Assembly: GCA_003525885.1 (NCBI GenBank)
Contig: DQIG01000057.1
Location: 1-12,351, forward strand
DNA: 12,351 nucleotides
DNA from: Stenotrophomonas sp.
GTDB lineage: Bacteria > Pseudomonadota > Gammaproteobacteria > Xanthomonadales > Xanthomonadaceae
Direction of reading: 5' to 3'
Shown: positions 1-5,921 of the stretch, one piece after another
How positions within the stretch are numbered: position 1 is the stretch's first letter
Layout of the letters: each line of letters begins with the position of its first letter
Notes under the pieces: model-generated
Told to the model about the DNA's origin: nothing
The model's database searches: none
Seen by the model: only the letters and a program-made list of their open reading frames with translations
Translations under genes and position numbers: made by a program

Positions 1-22
1 CGTGCCCGGCGACGGTACAGGG

Positions 23-355
23 TCAGCGCGGCGGCGCCGCCAGTTCACGCGCATCCAGGAAGCCATCACCGTTGGCGTCCTGCTTGTGGAAGCGCTGCAC
101 GATCACCTGCCGCTGCTGCTCGCGGCTGATCGCCCTGCCCTTGCCACCGGGCAGTTCCTCGGCCGTCAGCACGCCATCACCATTGCGGTCCATGCGGTCG
201 AAGGCATACAGCATCCACTGCACATACTCGGCCTCACTGACCTTGCCGTCGCCATCGCTGTCCATCCGCTGCAGGTAGCTGGCAGTGTCGGTGACCTGGG
301 CCAGCGCCGCGCCCGGCAACAGCACCGCCAGCAGAAGCCCGTACCCTGCCCTCAC
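23..355 (-). CDS. Secreted EF-hand calcium-binding protein, three EF-hands
   Basis: Small exported protein of 110 residues that should bind Ca2+; its partner is unknown. Residues 1-19 form a signal peptide (hydrophobic LLLAVLLPGAALA, likely cleaved before Q20). Three canonical 12-residue EF loops follow: D32 to E43 (DSDGDGKVSEAE), D56 to E67 (DRNGDGVLTAEE) and D93 to E104 (DANGDGFLDARE). All have the expected D/N at 1, 3 and 5, G at 6 and E at 12. I chose the GTG at 355 because it puts the signal peptide at the N-terminus. It also overlaps the desaturase stop by 4 bases (GTGA), which suggests translational coupling. The frame stays open upstream to 553, but that extension lies inside the desaturase gene and does not look like a leader. 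Ca2+ binding is inferred from the motif. The overlap with a lipid enzyme gives no clear function. Confidence 0.85.
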   Translation of the reverse strand: MRAGYGLLLAVLLPGAALAQVTDTASYLQRMDSDGDGKVSEAEYVQWMLYAFDRMDRNGDGVLTAEELPGGKGRAISREQQRQVIVQRFHKQDANGDGFLDARELAAPPR

Positions 356-1554
356 GCGCCCACCAGGCTGTAGCCCTTCAACCGGGCGGCGTAGGCCTGC
401 AACGCCGCGATACCGCTTTCCTCGGCCTCGCGGCACCATGCCTGCAACTGATGCAGGCGCTCGGCAGCGTCGTGGCCACGGGCTTCCAGCAACGCAGCCA
501 ATCGCCCCCGGTACTCGACCAGCGTGCGGATGCGCGGCCGTTGTTCCACCCATGCGCTGAGCTGGGCGCGGCTGTCCGGCTTCAACCAGCGGCCATCATT
601 GACCAGGCCACGGCGCAGACGACGCGGCAACAGACGACGCAGCTTGGCACCGGCGTGAGCGGCTTCCTCGCGCAGGGCCGGCATGAACACGTTGCGCTGG
701 TAATCGGTCATCGCCTGGAAGCGGTGCGACAGCAGTGCCTTCAGGGTTTCGGCGTCGGGCACGGCGATGTTCGGGCGCACGTCCATGGCCGGCGCCACCC
801 GCAGCACCTTCGCCAGGCGCAGCGCCTGCAGCAGGCGGATCGCACTCCAGCCGATGTCGAATTCCCAGCGCCGCATGGCAAAGCGCGCCGAACTGGGGAA
901 GGCATGATGGTTGTTGTGCAGCTCCTCGCCACCGATCCAGAATCCCCAAGGCGTGAGGTTGGTGGAGGTATCGGCCGACTCGTAGTTGCGGTACCCCCAC
1001 CAGTGGCCCAGGCCATTGACCACGCCCGCAGCCCAGAACGGGATCCACGCCATCTGGATCGCCCACAGGGCCACGCCGGGCAGGCCGAACAGCACGCTGT
1101 TGATCGCCAGCAGCAGCACCGGGCCCAGCGTGGCGTGCGGGGTATACAGGTGGCGCTCGATCGCATCGTCCGGGGTACCGCGCCCGTACTGCTCGATGTC
1201 CGCGCGCATGCCGCGTGCCTCCCGGTACAGCTCCACGCCGTGCCAGAACACCTTGCCGATGCCGCGGGTGACCGGGCTGTGCGGGTCGTCCTCGGTCTCC
1301 ACCTTGGCGTGGTGCTTGCGGTGGATGGCCACCCACTCGCGGGTGATCATCGAAGTGGTCAGCCACAGCCAGAAGCGGAACACATGGGCCAGCGCCGGGT
1401 GGAAATCGACGCCGCGGTGGGCCTGGCTGCGGTGCAGGTACAGGGTCACCGAAAAGATGGTGATCTGGGTGAAGACCAGCAACACCGCCAGCATGGCCCA
1501 CCACCCCAGGCCGAGCACACCACCGGTCAACAGGGACATCAGGGCATCGGGCAT
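352..1554 (-). CDS. Membrane fatty acid desaturase (acyl-CoA/phospholipid desaturase, DesA-like)
   Basis: Integral-membrane di-iron enzyme that introduces a double bond into acyl chains (probably delta-9), keeping membranes fluid. The 400-residue form shows all three histidine boxes: H41-x4-H46 (HRSQAH), H78-xx-HH82 (HRKHH) and H213-xx-HH217 (HNNHH). H184 in NGLGHWWG is a probable extra ligand. Hydrophobic segments lie near 17-40, 55-72 and 143-182. After the last box is a C-terminal tail of about 120 residues that is basic, helical and soluble-looking, as in bacterial DesA-type desaturases. I chose the ATG at 1554 because GGAGAG sits 5 bases upstream. Longer in-frame starts at 1590 and 1617 lack a spaced ribosome binding site. 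The EF-hand gene overlaps its stop codon, and an ABC ATPase is divergent upstream. The family is clear; the true substrate (acyl-CoA or phospholipid) cannot be read from sequence. Confidence 0.93.
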   Translation of the reverse strand: MPDALMSLLTGGVLGLGWWAMLAVLLVFTQITIFSVTLYLHRSQAHRGVDFHPALAHVFRFWLWLTTSMITREWVAIHRKHHAKVETEDDPHSPVTRGIGKVFWHGVELYREARGMRADIEQYGRGTPDDAIERHLYTPHATLGPVLLLAINSVLFGLPGVALWAIQMAWIPFWAAGVVNGLGHWWGYRNYESADTSTNLTPWGFWIGGEELHNNHHAFPSSARFAMRRWEFDIGWSAIRLLQALRLAKVLRVAPAMDVRPNIAVPDAETLKALLSHRFQAMTDYQRNVFMPALREEAAHAGAKLRRLLPRRLRRGLVNDGRWLKPDSRAQLSAWVEQRPRIRTLVEYRGRLAALLEARGHDAAERLHQLQAWCREAEESGIAALQAYAARLKGYSLVGA

Positions 1555-1705
1555 GACAGCTCTCCGGGTCGACGCGGGGATGGCAGACATGATGGGCGCT
1601 TGCGTTGCAAACTGCATCCCTGCGGCGGTGTATCACATCGCCATCCGTGGCACCGTTCACAGTTGGGGACCTGAGTTGTCGAGCCTTGATCCACGCGCCA
1701 GCGCC
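1555..1705. promoter_or_regulatory. Divergent promoter region, desaturase / ABC ATPase
   Basis: These 151 bases lie between the two divergent starts, so both promoters should be here. A desaturase ribosome binding site (GGAGAG on the minus strand) is at about 1560-1565. A short symmetric element, TTGC-GTT-GCAA, lies at 1600-1610. A weak minus-strand -10-like TGATAC is at 1630-1635, without a good -35. No ribosome binding site precedes the ABC ATPase ATG. No regulator site can be assigned with confidence. Confidence 0.3.
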
Positions 1706-2527
1706 ATGACCGCCGCCCCGCCCGTCGCGGAGCAGCCCCCCTTGATCGAACTGGACCGTGCCACCGTGGTGCGCGGCCAGGTGAAGGTGCTGCACGGGCT
1801 CAGCCTGCGCATCGCGCAGGGCCAGCACACCGCCCTGCTCGGCCCCAACGGCTGCGGCAAGTCGACCTTCATCAAGCTGATCACCCGCGAGCTGTACCCG
1901 CTGGCCCAGGGCGACGGCTCGGTGGCGGTGAAGGTCCTGGGCCAGAACCGCTGGCAGGTGGACCGGCTGCGCTCTCAGCTGGGCATCGTCACCGGCGACC
2001 TCAGCAGCAACCTGGCCGACATGCCCGGGCTGACCGTGGAACAGGCGGTGCTGTCCGGCTTCTTTGCCAGCTACGTGGTACCAGCCTTCCGCGAGGTGAC
2101 CGCTGACATGCGTGCACGGGTCGGCGAGACACTGGCGATGACCGGCGCGCTGTCCCTGCGCGACCGCGTCTACGCAGAGCTGTCCGCCGGCGAGACCCGC
2201 CGCGTGCTGATCGCCCGCGCGCTGGTCAATCGGCCGCAGGCACTGCTGCTGGACGAACCCTCCACCGGGCTCGACCTGGTTGCCCGCGAACAGCTGGTGG
2301 CAACCATGCGGGTGCTGGCGCAGCAGGGCATCACCCTGGTGCTGGTGACCCACCACATCGAAGAGATCATTCCCGAGATCGAACGGGTGGTGCTGCTGCG
2401 CGACGGCCGGGTCCTGGCCGACGGCACACGTGCCGAACTGCTGCGCAACGAACCGTTGTCGGCGGTGTTCGGCGGCGCGATCACCGTCTGCGAGCAGGAA
2501 GGCCGGCTGACCGCATACGCAGGGTGA
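1706..2527 (+). CDS. Orphan ABC transporter ATP-binding protein (ModF/YlmA-like, COG1119 type)
   Basis: Cytoplasmic ABC-type ATPase of 273 residues that couples ATP hydrolysis to an unidentified partner. Visible motifs are Walker A GPNGCGKST (46-54), signature LSAGETRR (159-166, a variant of LSGGQ), Walker B ALLLDEP (179-185) followed by STGLD, and the switch histidine in LVTHHIEEI (H216). The arrangement is that of a single nucleotide-binding domain with no membrane domain. It resembles the ModF/YlmA group, whose transport role is poorly defined. No permease or binding protein lies beside it: the desaturase is divergent and the DUF4785-like gene is convergent. The ATG at 1706 has no ribosome binding site. 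A TTG at 1742 (residue 13) does have GGAG about 9 bases upstream and could be the true start. The ATPase fold is certain; a link to molybdate or any other substrate is not shown. Confidence 0.88.
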   Translation: MTAAPPVAEQPPLIELDRATVVRGQVKVLHGLSLRIAQGQHTALLGPNGCGKSTFIKLITRELYPLAQGDGSVAVKVLGQNRWQVDRLRSQLGIVTGDLSSNLADMPGLTVEQAVLSGFFASYVVPAFREVTADMRARVGETLAMTGALSLRDRVYAELSAGETRRVLIARALVNRPQALLLDEPSTGLDLVAREQLVATMRVLAQQGITLVLVTHHIEEIIPEIERVVLLRDGRVLADGTRAELLRNEPLSAVFGGAITVCEQEGRLTAYAG

Positions 2528-2540
2528 TCGACATGCGCAA

Positions 2541-2571
2541 TGCGGCGGGCCGGACATCCCGGCCCGCTGCA
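2541..2571. terminator. Bidirectional hairpin between convergent genes
   Basis: A perfect 9-bp GC stem (2545-2553 with 2559-2567, loop ACATC) extends to 13 bp with one G-U pair (2541-2544 with 2568-2571). It lies 13 bases after the ABC ATPase stop and 7 bases from the stop of the convergent DUF4785-like gene. No T-run follows on either strand, so it is probably a two-way hairpin whose termination strength is uncertain. Confidence 0.6.
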
Positions 2572-2578
2572 CCCTTGC

Positions 2579-3781
2579 TCAGAACTTCAACGCCAGCGCA
2601 CGCGACTCGATCGGTGCCATCCGGCTCTGGTCCTGCAGCTGCAGGTCGCGCAGCTCATACGGCGCACCGAAACCGGCCGGCAACGCAGCCTGGTCGAACG
2701 GCAGCACCAGCTGGCCTGCGCCCGGCCCATCGAACCACGCGGCTGCATGTGCCTGCGCGACCGGCTTCATCTGGCCATCGCGGGCCGTGGCATACAGCGT
2801 GCCACGCGCCTCGTAGCGGCCCGCTGCAGCTATCTGCAGCGGCAGCGCCACCTGGCGGTTGGCCGGATCCGGTGCCGCCTGGCCGCTGAAGCGCGCGGTC
2901 GGCCGTGCCACCGCGAAGGCCACCTTGCCGTCACGCAGCACGCCGTCGGCCTGGGCGAACACCTGCAGTTCCCATAGCCCCTGCACAGTGCCGACATCGG
3001 CCGGGATCCGCACCTGCGCGCGCAGGCTGCCATCGGTGGTGCGCAGCAGGCGCTGCGGCCAGCTTCGGCCATCCGGTGCAACCAGCAGGGCTTCGCCGCC
3101 CAGGCCGCCACGACGCGATGCCAGCTGCGCGGTGGTGGCACCGTCTTCCAGCAGGCGTGCCTGCAGCTGCAGGTTGCCACCGGCCAGCACCTGCGCCTGA
3201 TTGGCCTGCACTTCCAGCCGCAACGGACTGTTCGGCTCCAGCACCTGCACCACGTAGCGACCCTGCGCCTGTGCGCTCTGCAGGGTGTACGCACCGGCCG
3301 CACTGGTCGCGCCGGTGCGCAGCATGCTGCTGCCATCACTCACCGGCATGCCGGCCTCCTGCAGCGCGCGCGCATCGACACTGCGGGCGACACTGCTGCG
3401 GCCAGCCGGGTCGCGCACCTGCAGGGTGTTGGCCGGCAGCACGCGGGCACCTTCGGCCGGGCTCAACTGGATCACCGCATCGGCAGCGGTCAGTGGCAGA
3501 TCCAGGCCACGTTGCAGCTGGGTGCCATCGACCTGCTGCCAGTAGCTGCGGCTGACCGAGGCATACGGCGTGGCCGCCCGCAGCGGTTGTGCCGGGTCCA
3601 GCGCCCAGGCAAAGGACAGCGGCGCGTGCTCGCTTTCATCGGCGGGCAGCGGCGCGGCCACCAATGCGGCAGGCACCTGATCGCCGGCACGGGCAGCTTG
3701 AAGAGGCTGCGCGGCCTGCGCAGCGGAAAGGGACAGCACTGCCAGCACGGCACTGGCCAGCAGGGTGGAATGGATGGTCAT
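2579..3781 (-). CDS. Secreted DUF4785-like protein of unknown function
   Basis: Exported protein of 400 residues with no assigned activity. Residues 1-23 are a signal peptide (LLASAVLAVLSLSAAQA). The rest has no cysteine, no lipobox and no further membrane segment. It is rich in Q, A and short beta-strand-like stretches such as GRYVVQVLEPNSPLRLEV and GLWELQVFAQADGVL, which suggests tandem Ig-like beta-sandwich domains. The look matches DUF4785 proteins of Xanthomonadaceae and Legionella, but I assign that from memory of the family and not from a search. I chose the ATG at 3781 because GGGAG lies 6 bases upstream. The GTG at 3796, which overlaps the lipase stop, and an ATG at 3787 are less likely. 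It lies 11 bases after the lipase-like gene, so the two are almost surely co-transcribed. A role with or on the lipase (folding, anchoring or substrate binding) is only a guess. Confidence 0.8.
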   Translation of the reverse strand: MTIHSTLLASAVLAVLSLSAAQAAQPLQAARAGDQVPAALVAAPLPADESEHAPLSFAWALDPAQPLRAATPYASVSRSYWQQVDGTQLQRGLDLPLTAADAVIQLSPAEGARVLPANTLQVRDPAGRSSVARSVDARALQEAGMPVSDGSSMLRTGATSAAGAYTLQSAQAQGRYVVQVLEPNSPLRLEVQANQAQVLAGGNLQLQARLLEDGATTAQLASRRGGLGGEALLVAPDGRSWPQRLLRTTDGSLRAQVRIPADVGTVQGLWELQVFAQADGVLRDGKVAFAVARPTARFSGQAAPDPANRQVALPLQIAAAGRYEARGTLYATARDGQMKPVAQAHAAAWFDGPGAGQLVLPFDQAALPAGFGAPYELRDLQLQDQSRMAPIESRALALKF

Positions 3782-3792
3782 GGTCATCTCCC

Positions 3793-4671
3793 TCACTGGT
3801 TCAGGTCATTGCGCAGGATCGTGCCGAGGCCGAAGCACTCACGGCGGCTCTGGTTGTGGCTGAGCGGCTCGGCATCCTTGGTGCGCTGCTTGTCGGTGAA
3901 CCAGGTGGTGCCGGCAGCCTTCTGGCTGCTGCACTCCAGGAAGCCATCGGAGCAGGACGACAGCCAGTTCTGGGTGAACTCCAGGCCGACATTGGCGGCG
4001 TAGCCACCGCAGTAGCTGTTGCTGTCCCACACCGCCGATTCCACGTCGCTGCCGACCACCGCACGGAACGGTTTGGGCAGCGCCGGGCGACCGGCGGTGC
4101 CGTACAGGTTCTGCGCGTTGTAGGTGGCCATGCTCGCCACCTGCTGCTGGCGTACCGCGTCGTTCTTGTAGCCCAGCAACCAGCCCAGTGACGTTTCGAA
4201 GGTGTTGCCGTTGAGCACCGCATCGGCCAGCGGCGTACCCGCCGAGGACGGCGCCAGCGCGGTGACCTTGCGCACCGTGCGGATGATCTTCGGATAGCGG
4301 CTGTCGTAGGTCGGGTTGGACAGGATCCAGCGCACCACGTTGCCGCCGTTGGAGTGCGTGATCACCACCAGCTGGGTGATGCCGCGGCTGTCGATGAAGC
4401 TGGTCAGCTGGTTGGCCAGGCAACCAGCGGCTTCCGGCTTCCACATGTACTGGGTGAAATCACAGTTGATGACGACGTAATTGCTGCTGTTCGGCAGGCC
4501 CTGGCGCACGGTGTCGATGATCGCCGGCTGCCAGTAGTCCTGGGTGGCATTGGTCTGCGCGCCGGTGCCATGCACGAAGGCCACGCCGACCACGTCGGCG
4601 GCCTGCGCCGGTGCGGTTGCCAGCCCGAGGAGCAGGGCCAGGACGGTACTTCCTGTTGCGGTGCTGCGCAT
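3793..4671 (-). CDS. Secreted lipase-like alpha/beta hydrolase
   Basis: Probable extracellular or periplasmic ester hydrolase of 292 residues. A signal peptide covers residues 1-24 (LALLLGLATAPAQA). The mature part opens with VVGVAFVHGTGA (28-39), a beta strand ending in the HG oxyanion motif. The nucleophile elbow is VVITHSNGG, with Ser107. Its first position is Thr, so it reads T-H-S-N-G instead of the usual G-x-S-x-G. H272 (PLSHNQ) is a candidate catalytic histidine, and D209 or D216 could be the acid. Six cysteines (70, 84, 221, 240, 247, 279) would allow three disulfides, as expected for an exported enzyme. I chose the ATG at 4671: it begins the signal peptide and has GGGAGAG just upstream. 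The frame runs open to 4875, but that part lacks leader character. First gene of a two-gene unit with the DUF4785-like protein. The fold is well supported; whether it cuts triglycerides or other esters is unknown. Confidence 0.85.
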   Translation of the reverse strand: MRSTATGSTVLALLLGLATAPAQAADVVGVAFVHGTGAQTNATQDYWQPAIIDTVRQGLPNSSNYVVINCDFTQYMWKPEAAGCLANQLTSFIDSRGITQLVVITHSNGGNVVRWILSNPTYDSRYPKIIRTVRKVTALAPSSAGTPLADAVLNGNTFETSLGWLLGYKNDAVRQQQVASMATYNAQNLYGTAGRPALPKPFRAVVGSDVESAVWDSNSYCGGYAANVGLEFTQNWLSSCSDGFLECSSQKAAGTTWFTDKQRTKDAEPLSHNQSRRECFGLGTILRNDLNQ

Positions 4672-4933
4672 CGCTTCTCTCCCTCTGTCAGCGGATCCCC
4701 CCGACCCGGCTGGAACTGGACGGCCCCTGGTACTTGCCGTTGTGCTGATGCTCACGGCGCGGCCACGTGAAAGTCCGTGCGCTGCGCCCGGATTCAGGAG
4801 ACTGACGACACTCAATGACGTTTTTCGTACTACTCCGATGACCATGCCGGGTCTGGCCGTATGACCGATGGCCACTGCGGTGTCGCATACGGGCTGCGAT
4901 CATGGCGCGATGTTTTTCTTCCGGAGCCCGTCA
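4672..4933. promoter_or_regulatory. Divergent intergenic region, lipase unit / acid phosphatase
   Basis: The largest gap in the window (262 bases). It must hold promoters for both divergent units. Clear elements are the lipase ribosome binding site (GGGAGAG on the minus strand, about 4677-4683) and the phosphatase one (CCGGAG at 4921-4926, 7 bases before the ATG). A possible plus-strand -10, GATCAT, lies in TGCGATCATGG near 4900, and a T-run lies at 4912-4916. I find no convincing operator, hairpin or small gene. Confidence 0.35.
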
Positions 4934-5773
4934 ATGTCGCTGATTTCCCACCCCGCCCGCCCCCTGCTCGGCCTCGCCGTTGCCGTGGCCCTGGCCGGCT
5001 GTGCTGCCACCGCCACCAAGCCGACTGCCGTCGAAGCCAACATCACCACCAAGGCGGTGGGTTATCTGGACACGAGTGCGGTGCCGGCCAGCCTGGACCT
5101 GGTGCCGGCACCACCGGTCGCCGGTTCGGCCGCCCTCGCCCTGGATGAACAGGTCAGCCGTGAAGCCCGCGCGCTGCGTGGCAGCCCGCGCTTCGCCCAG
5201 GCCGGCGTGGATGCGGAACTCGGCTTCCCCGAAGGGGCCAACCACTTCTCCTGCGCCGCCGACATCGACGTCGATGCGGTGAAGACCCCGGCGCTTTACC
5301 GACTGCTCGAGCGCAGCCGGATCGACGCCAGCGCCGCCACCAAGGCGGCCAAGAACCACTACCAGCGCCCGCGCCCGTTCATGGTCAACGGTGAGCCGAC
5401 CTGCTCGCCGAAGGACGAGGAAGGCCTGCGCAAGAACGGTTCCTACCCGTCCGGCCACACCTCGATCGGCTGGGCCTGGGCATTGATCCTGTCCGAGATC
5501 GCGCCGGACCGCGCCGATGCCATCCAGGCCCGAGGCCGCAGCTACGGAGAAAGCCGCCTGGTGTGCAACGTGCACTGGCAGAGCGACATCCTCGAAGGCC
5601 GCTTCATGGGCGCCGCCGCCGTGGCCCGCCTGCACGACAACGCCGCGTTCAACAAGGACCTGCTGGCCGCGCGCAAGGAAATCGCCGCCGCACGCAAGGC
5701 CGGCCTGCACTCCAGCCGTGACTGCGCCACCGAGAATGCGGTGCTGAAGGTCCGCCCGCAGAGCGCGCTGTAA
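4934..5773 (+). CDS. Lipoprotein class A acid phosphatase (PAP2 superfamily, PhoN-like)
   Basis: Envelope phosphatase of 279 residues that should release phosphate from organic phosphomonoesters. The full PAP2/class A signature is present: K140-x6-R147-P148 (in KNHYQRPRP), P172-SGH175 and S207-R208-x5-H214-x3-D218 (in SRLVCNVHWQSD). In this family H214 is the usual nucleophile and H175 the acid. Residues 1-23 form a lipoprotein signal with lipobox L-A-G-C23, so it is probably membrane-anchored and not freely periplasmic. C107, C157, C211 and C264 could form disulfides. I chose the ATG at 4934 because CCGGAG sits 7 bases upstream and the lipobox then falls at the normal distance. An upstream ATG at 4910 is less likely. 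It is a single-gene unit with a SMAG pair and hairpin after the stop. The family is near certain; substrate range is unknown. Confidence 0.93.
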   Translation: MSLISHPARPLLGLAVAVALAGCAATATKPTAVEANITTKAVGYLDTSAVPASLDLVPAPPVAGSAALALDEQVSREARALRGSPRFAQAGVDAELGFPEGANHFSCAADIDVDAVKTPALYRLLERSRIDASAATKAAKNHYQRPRPFMVNGEPTCSPKDEEGLRKNGSYPSGHTSIGWAWALILSEIAPDRADAIQARGRSYGESRLVCNVHWQSDILEGRFMGAAAVARLHDNAAFNKDLLAARKEIAAARKAGLHSSRDCATENAVLKVRPQSAL

Positions 5774-5793
5774 GCCAACGCCGGATGGATCGT

Positions 5794-5816
5794 TGCCGGC
5801 CAGCGGCCGGCACTAC
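5794..5816 (-). repeat. SMAG palindromic repeat, copy 1
   Basis: An 8-bp stem TGCCGGCC/GGCCGGCA with loop AGC, followed by CTAC. Read on the minus strand it is a GTAG-headed palindrome, the layout of S. maltophilia SMAG (REP-like) elements. It lies just after the acid phosphatase stop and forms an inverted pair with the copy at 5833, heads facing inward across 16 bases. Confidence 0.8.
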
Positions 5817-5832
5817 CGGTTGCGACGCATGG

Positions 5833-5855
5833 GTAGCGCCGGGCCATGCCCGGCG
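5833..5855 (+). repeat. SMAG palindromic repeat, copy 2
   Basis: GTAG followed by an 8-bp stem CGCCGGGC/GCCCGGCG with loop CAT. This fits the SMAG form closely. Its stem sequence differs from copy 1, so the pair is two elements of different subtype and not one duplicated unit. Confidence 0.85.
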
Positions 5856-5860
5856 GACGC

Positions 5861-5897
5861 GAAAAGCAGAAGGGCCGGCATTGCGCCGGCCCTTCTT
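5861..5897. terminator. Bidirectional terminator between acid phosphatase and TonB receptor
   Basis: A perfect 12-bp stem (5868-5879 with 5885-5896) and loop ATTGC. On the minus strand the stem is followed closely by GCTTTTCGC, which suits termination of the TonB receptor gene, whose stop is 25 bases before the stem. On the plus strand the stem ends in CTTCTTC and may also end the acid phosphatase transcript. Confidence 0.75.
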
Positions 5898-5921
5898 CAT
5901 TGCATCAACGCAGCCACCGCA

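Noticed and set aside
1651..1665. GTTCAC/GTGAAC half-site upstream of the desaturase, recalling a DesT-type operator
   Set aside because: Only one good half-site is visible and the other arm does not match, so a DesT-like site cannot be supported.
451..1674. An open frame of 407 codons on the plus strand, antisense to the desaturase
   Set aside because: Low-complexity H/Q/R/G-rich translation with no ribosome binding site and no motif; a shadow of the desaturase codon pattern.
596..2572. An open frame of 658 codons on the minus strand, across the ABC ATPase and part of the desaturase
   Set aside because: It is antisense to the ATPase and out of frame with the desaturase. The product has no domain, and both real genes have complete catalytic motifs.
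4672..4875. In-frame upstream extension of the lipase-like gene (68 codons)
   Set aside because: It has no leader or domain character. The internal ATG at 4671 has a strong ribosome binding site and begins a proper signal peptide.
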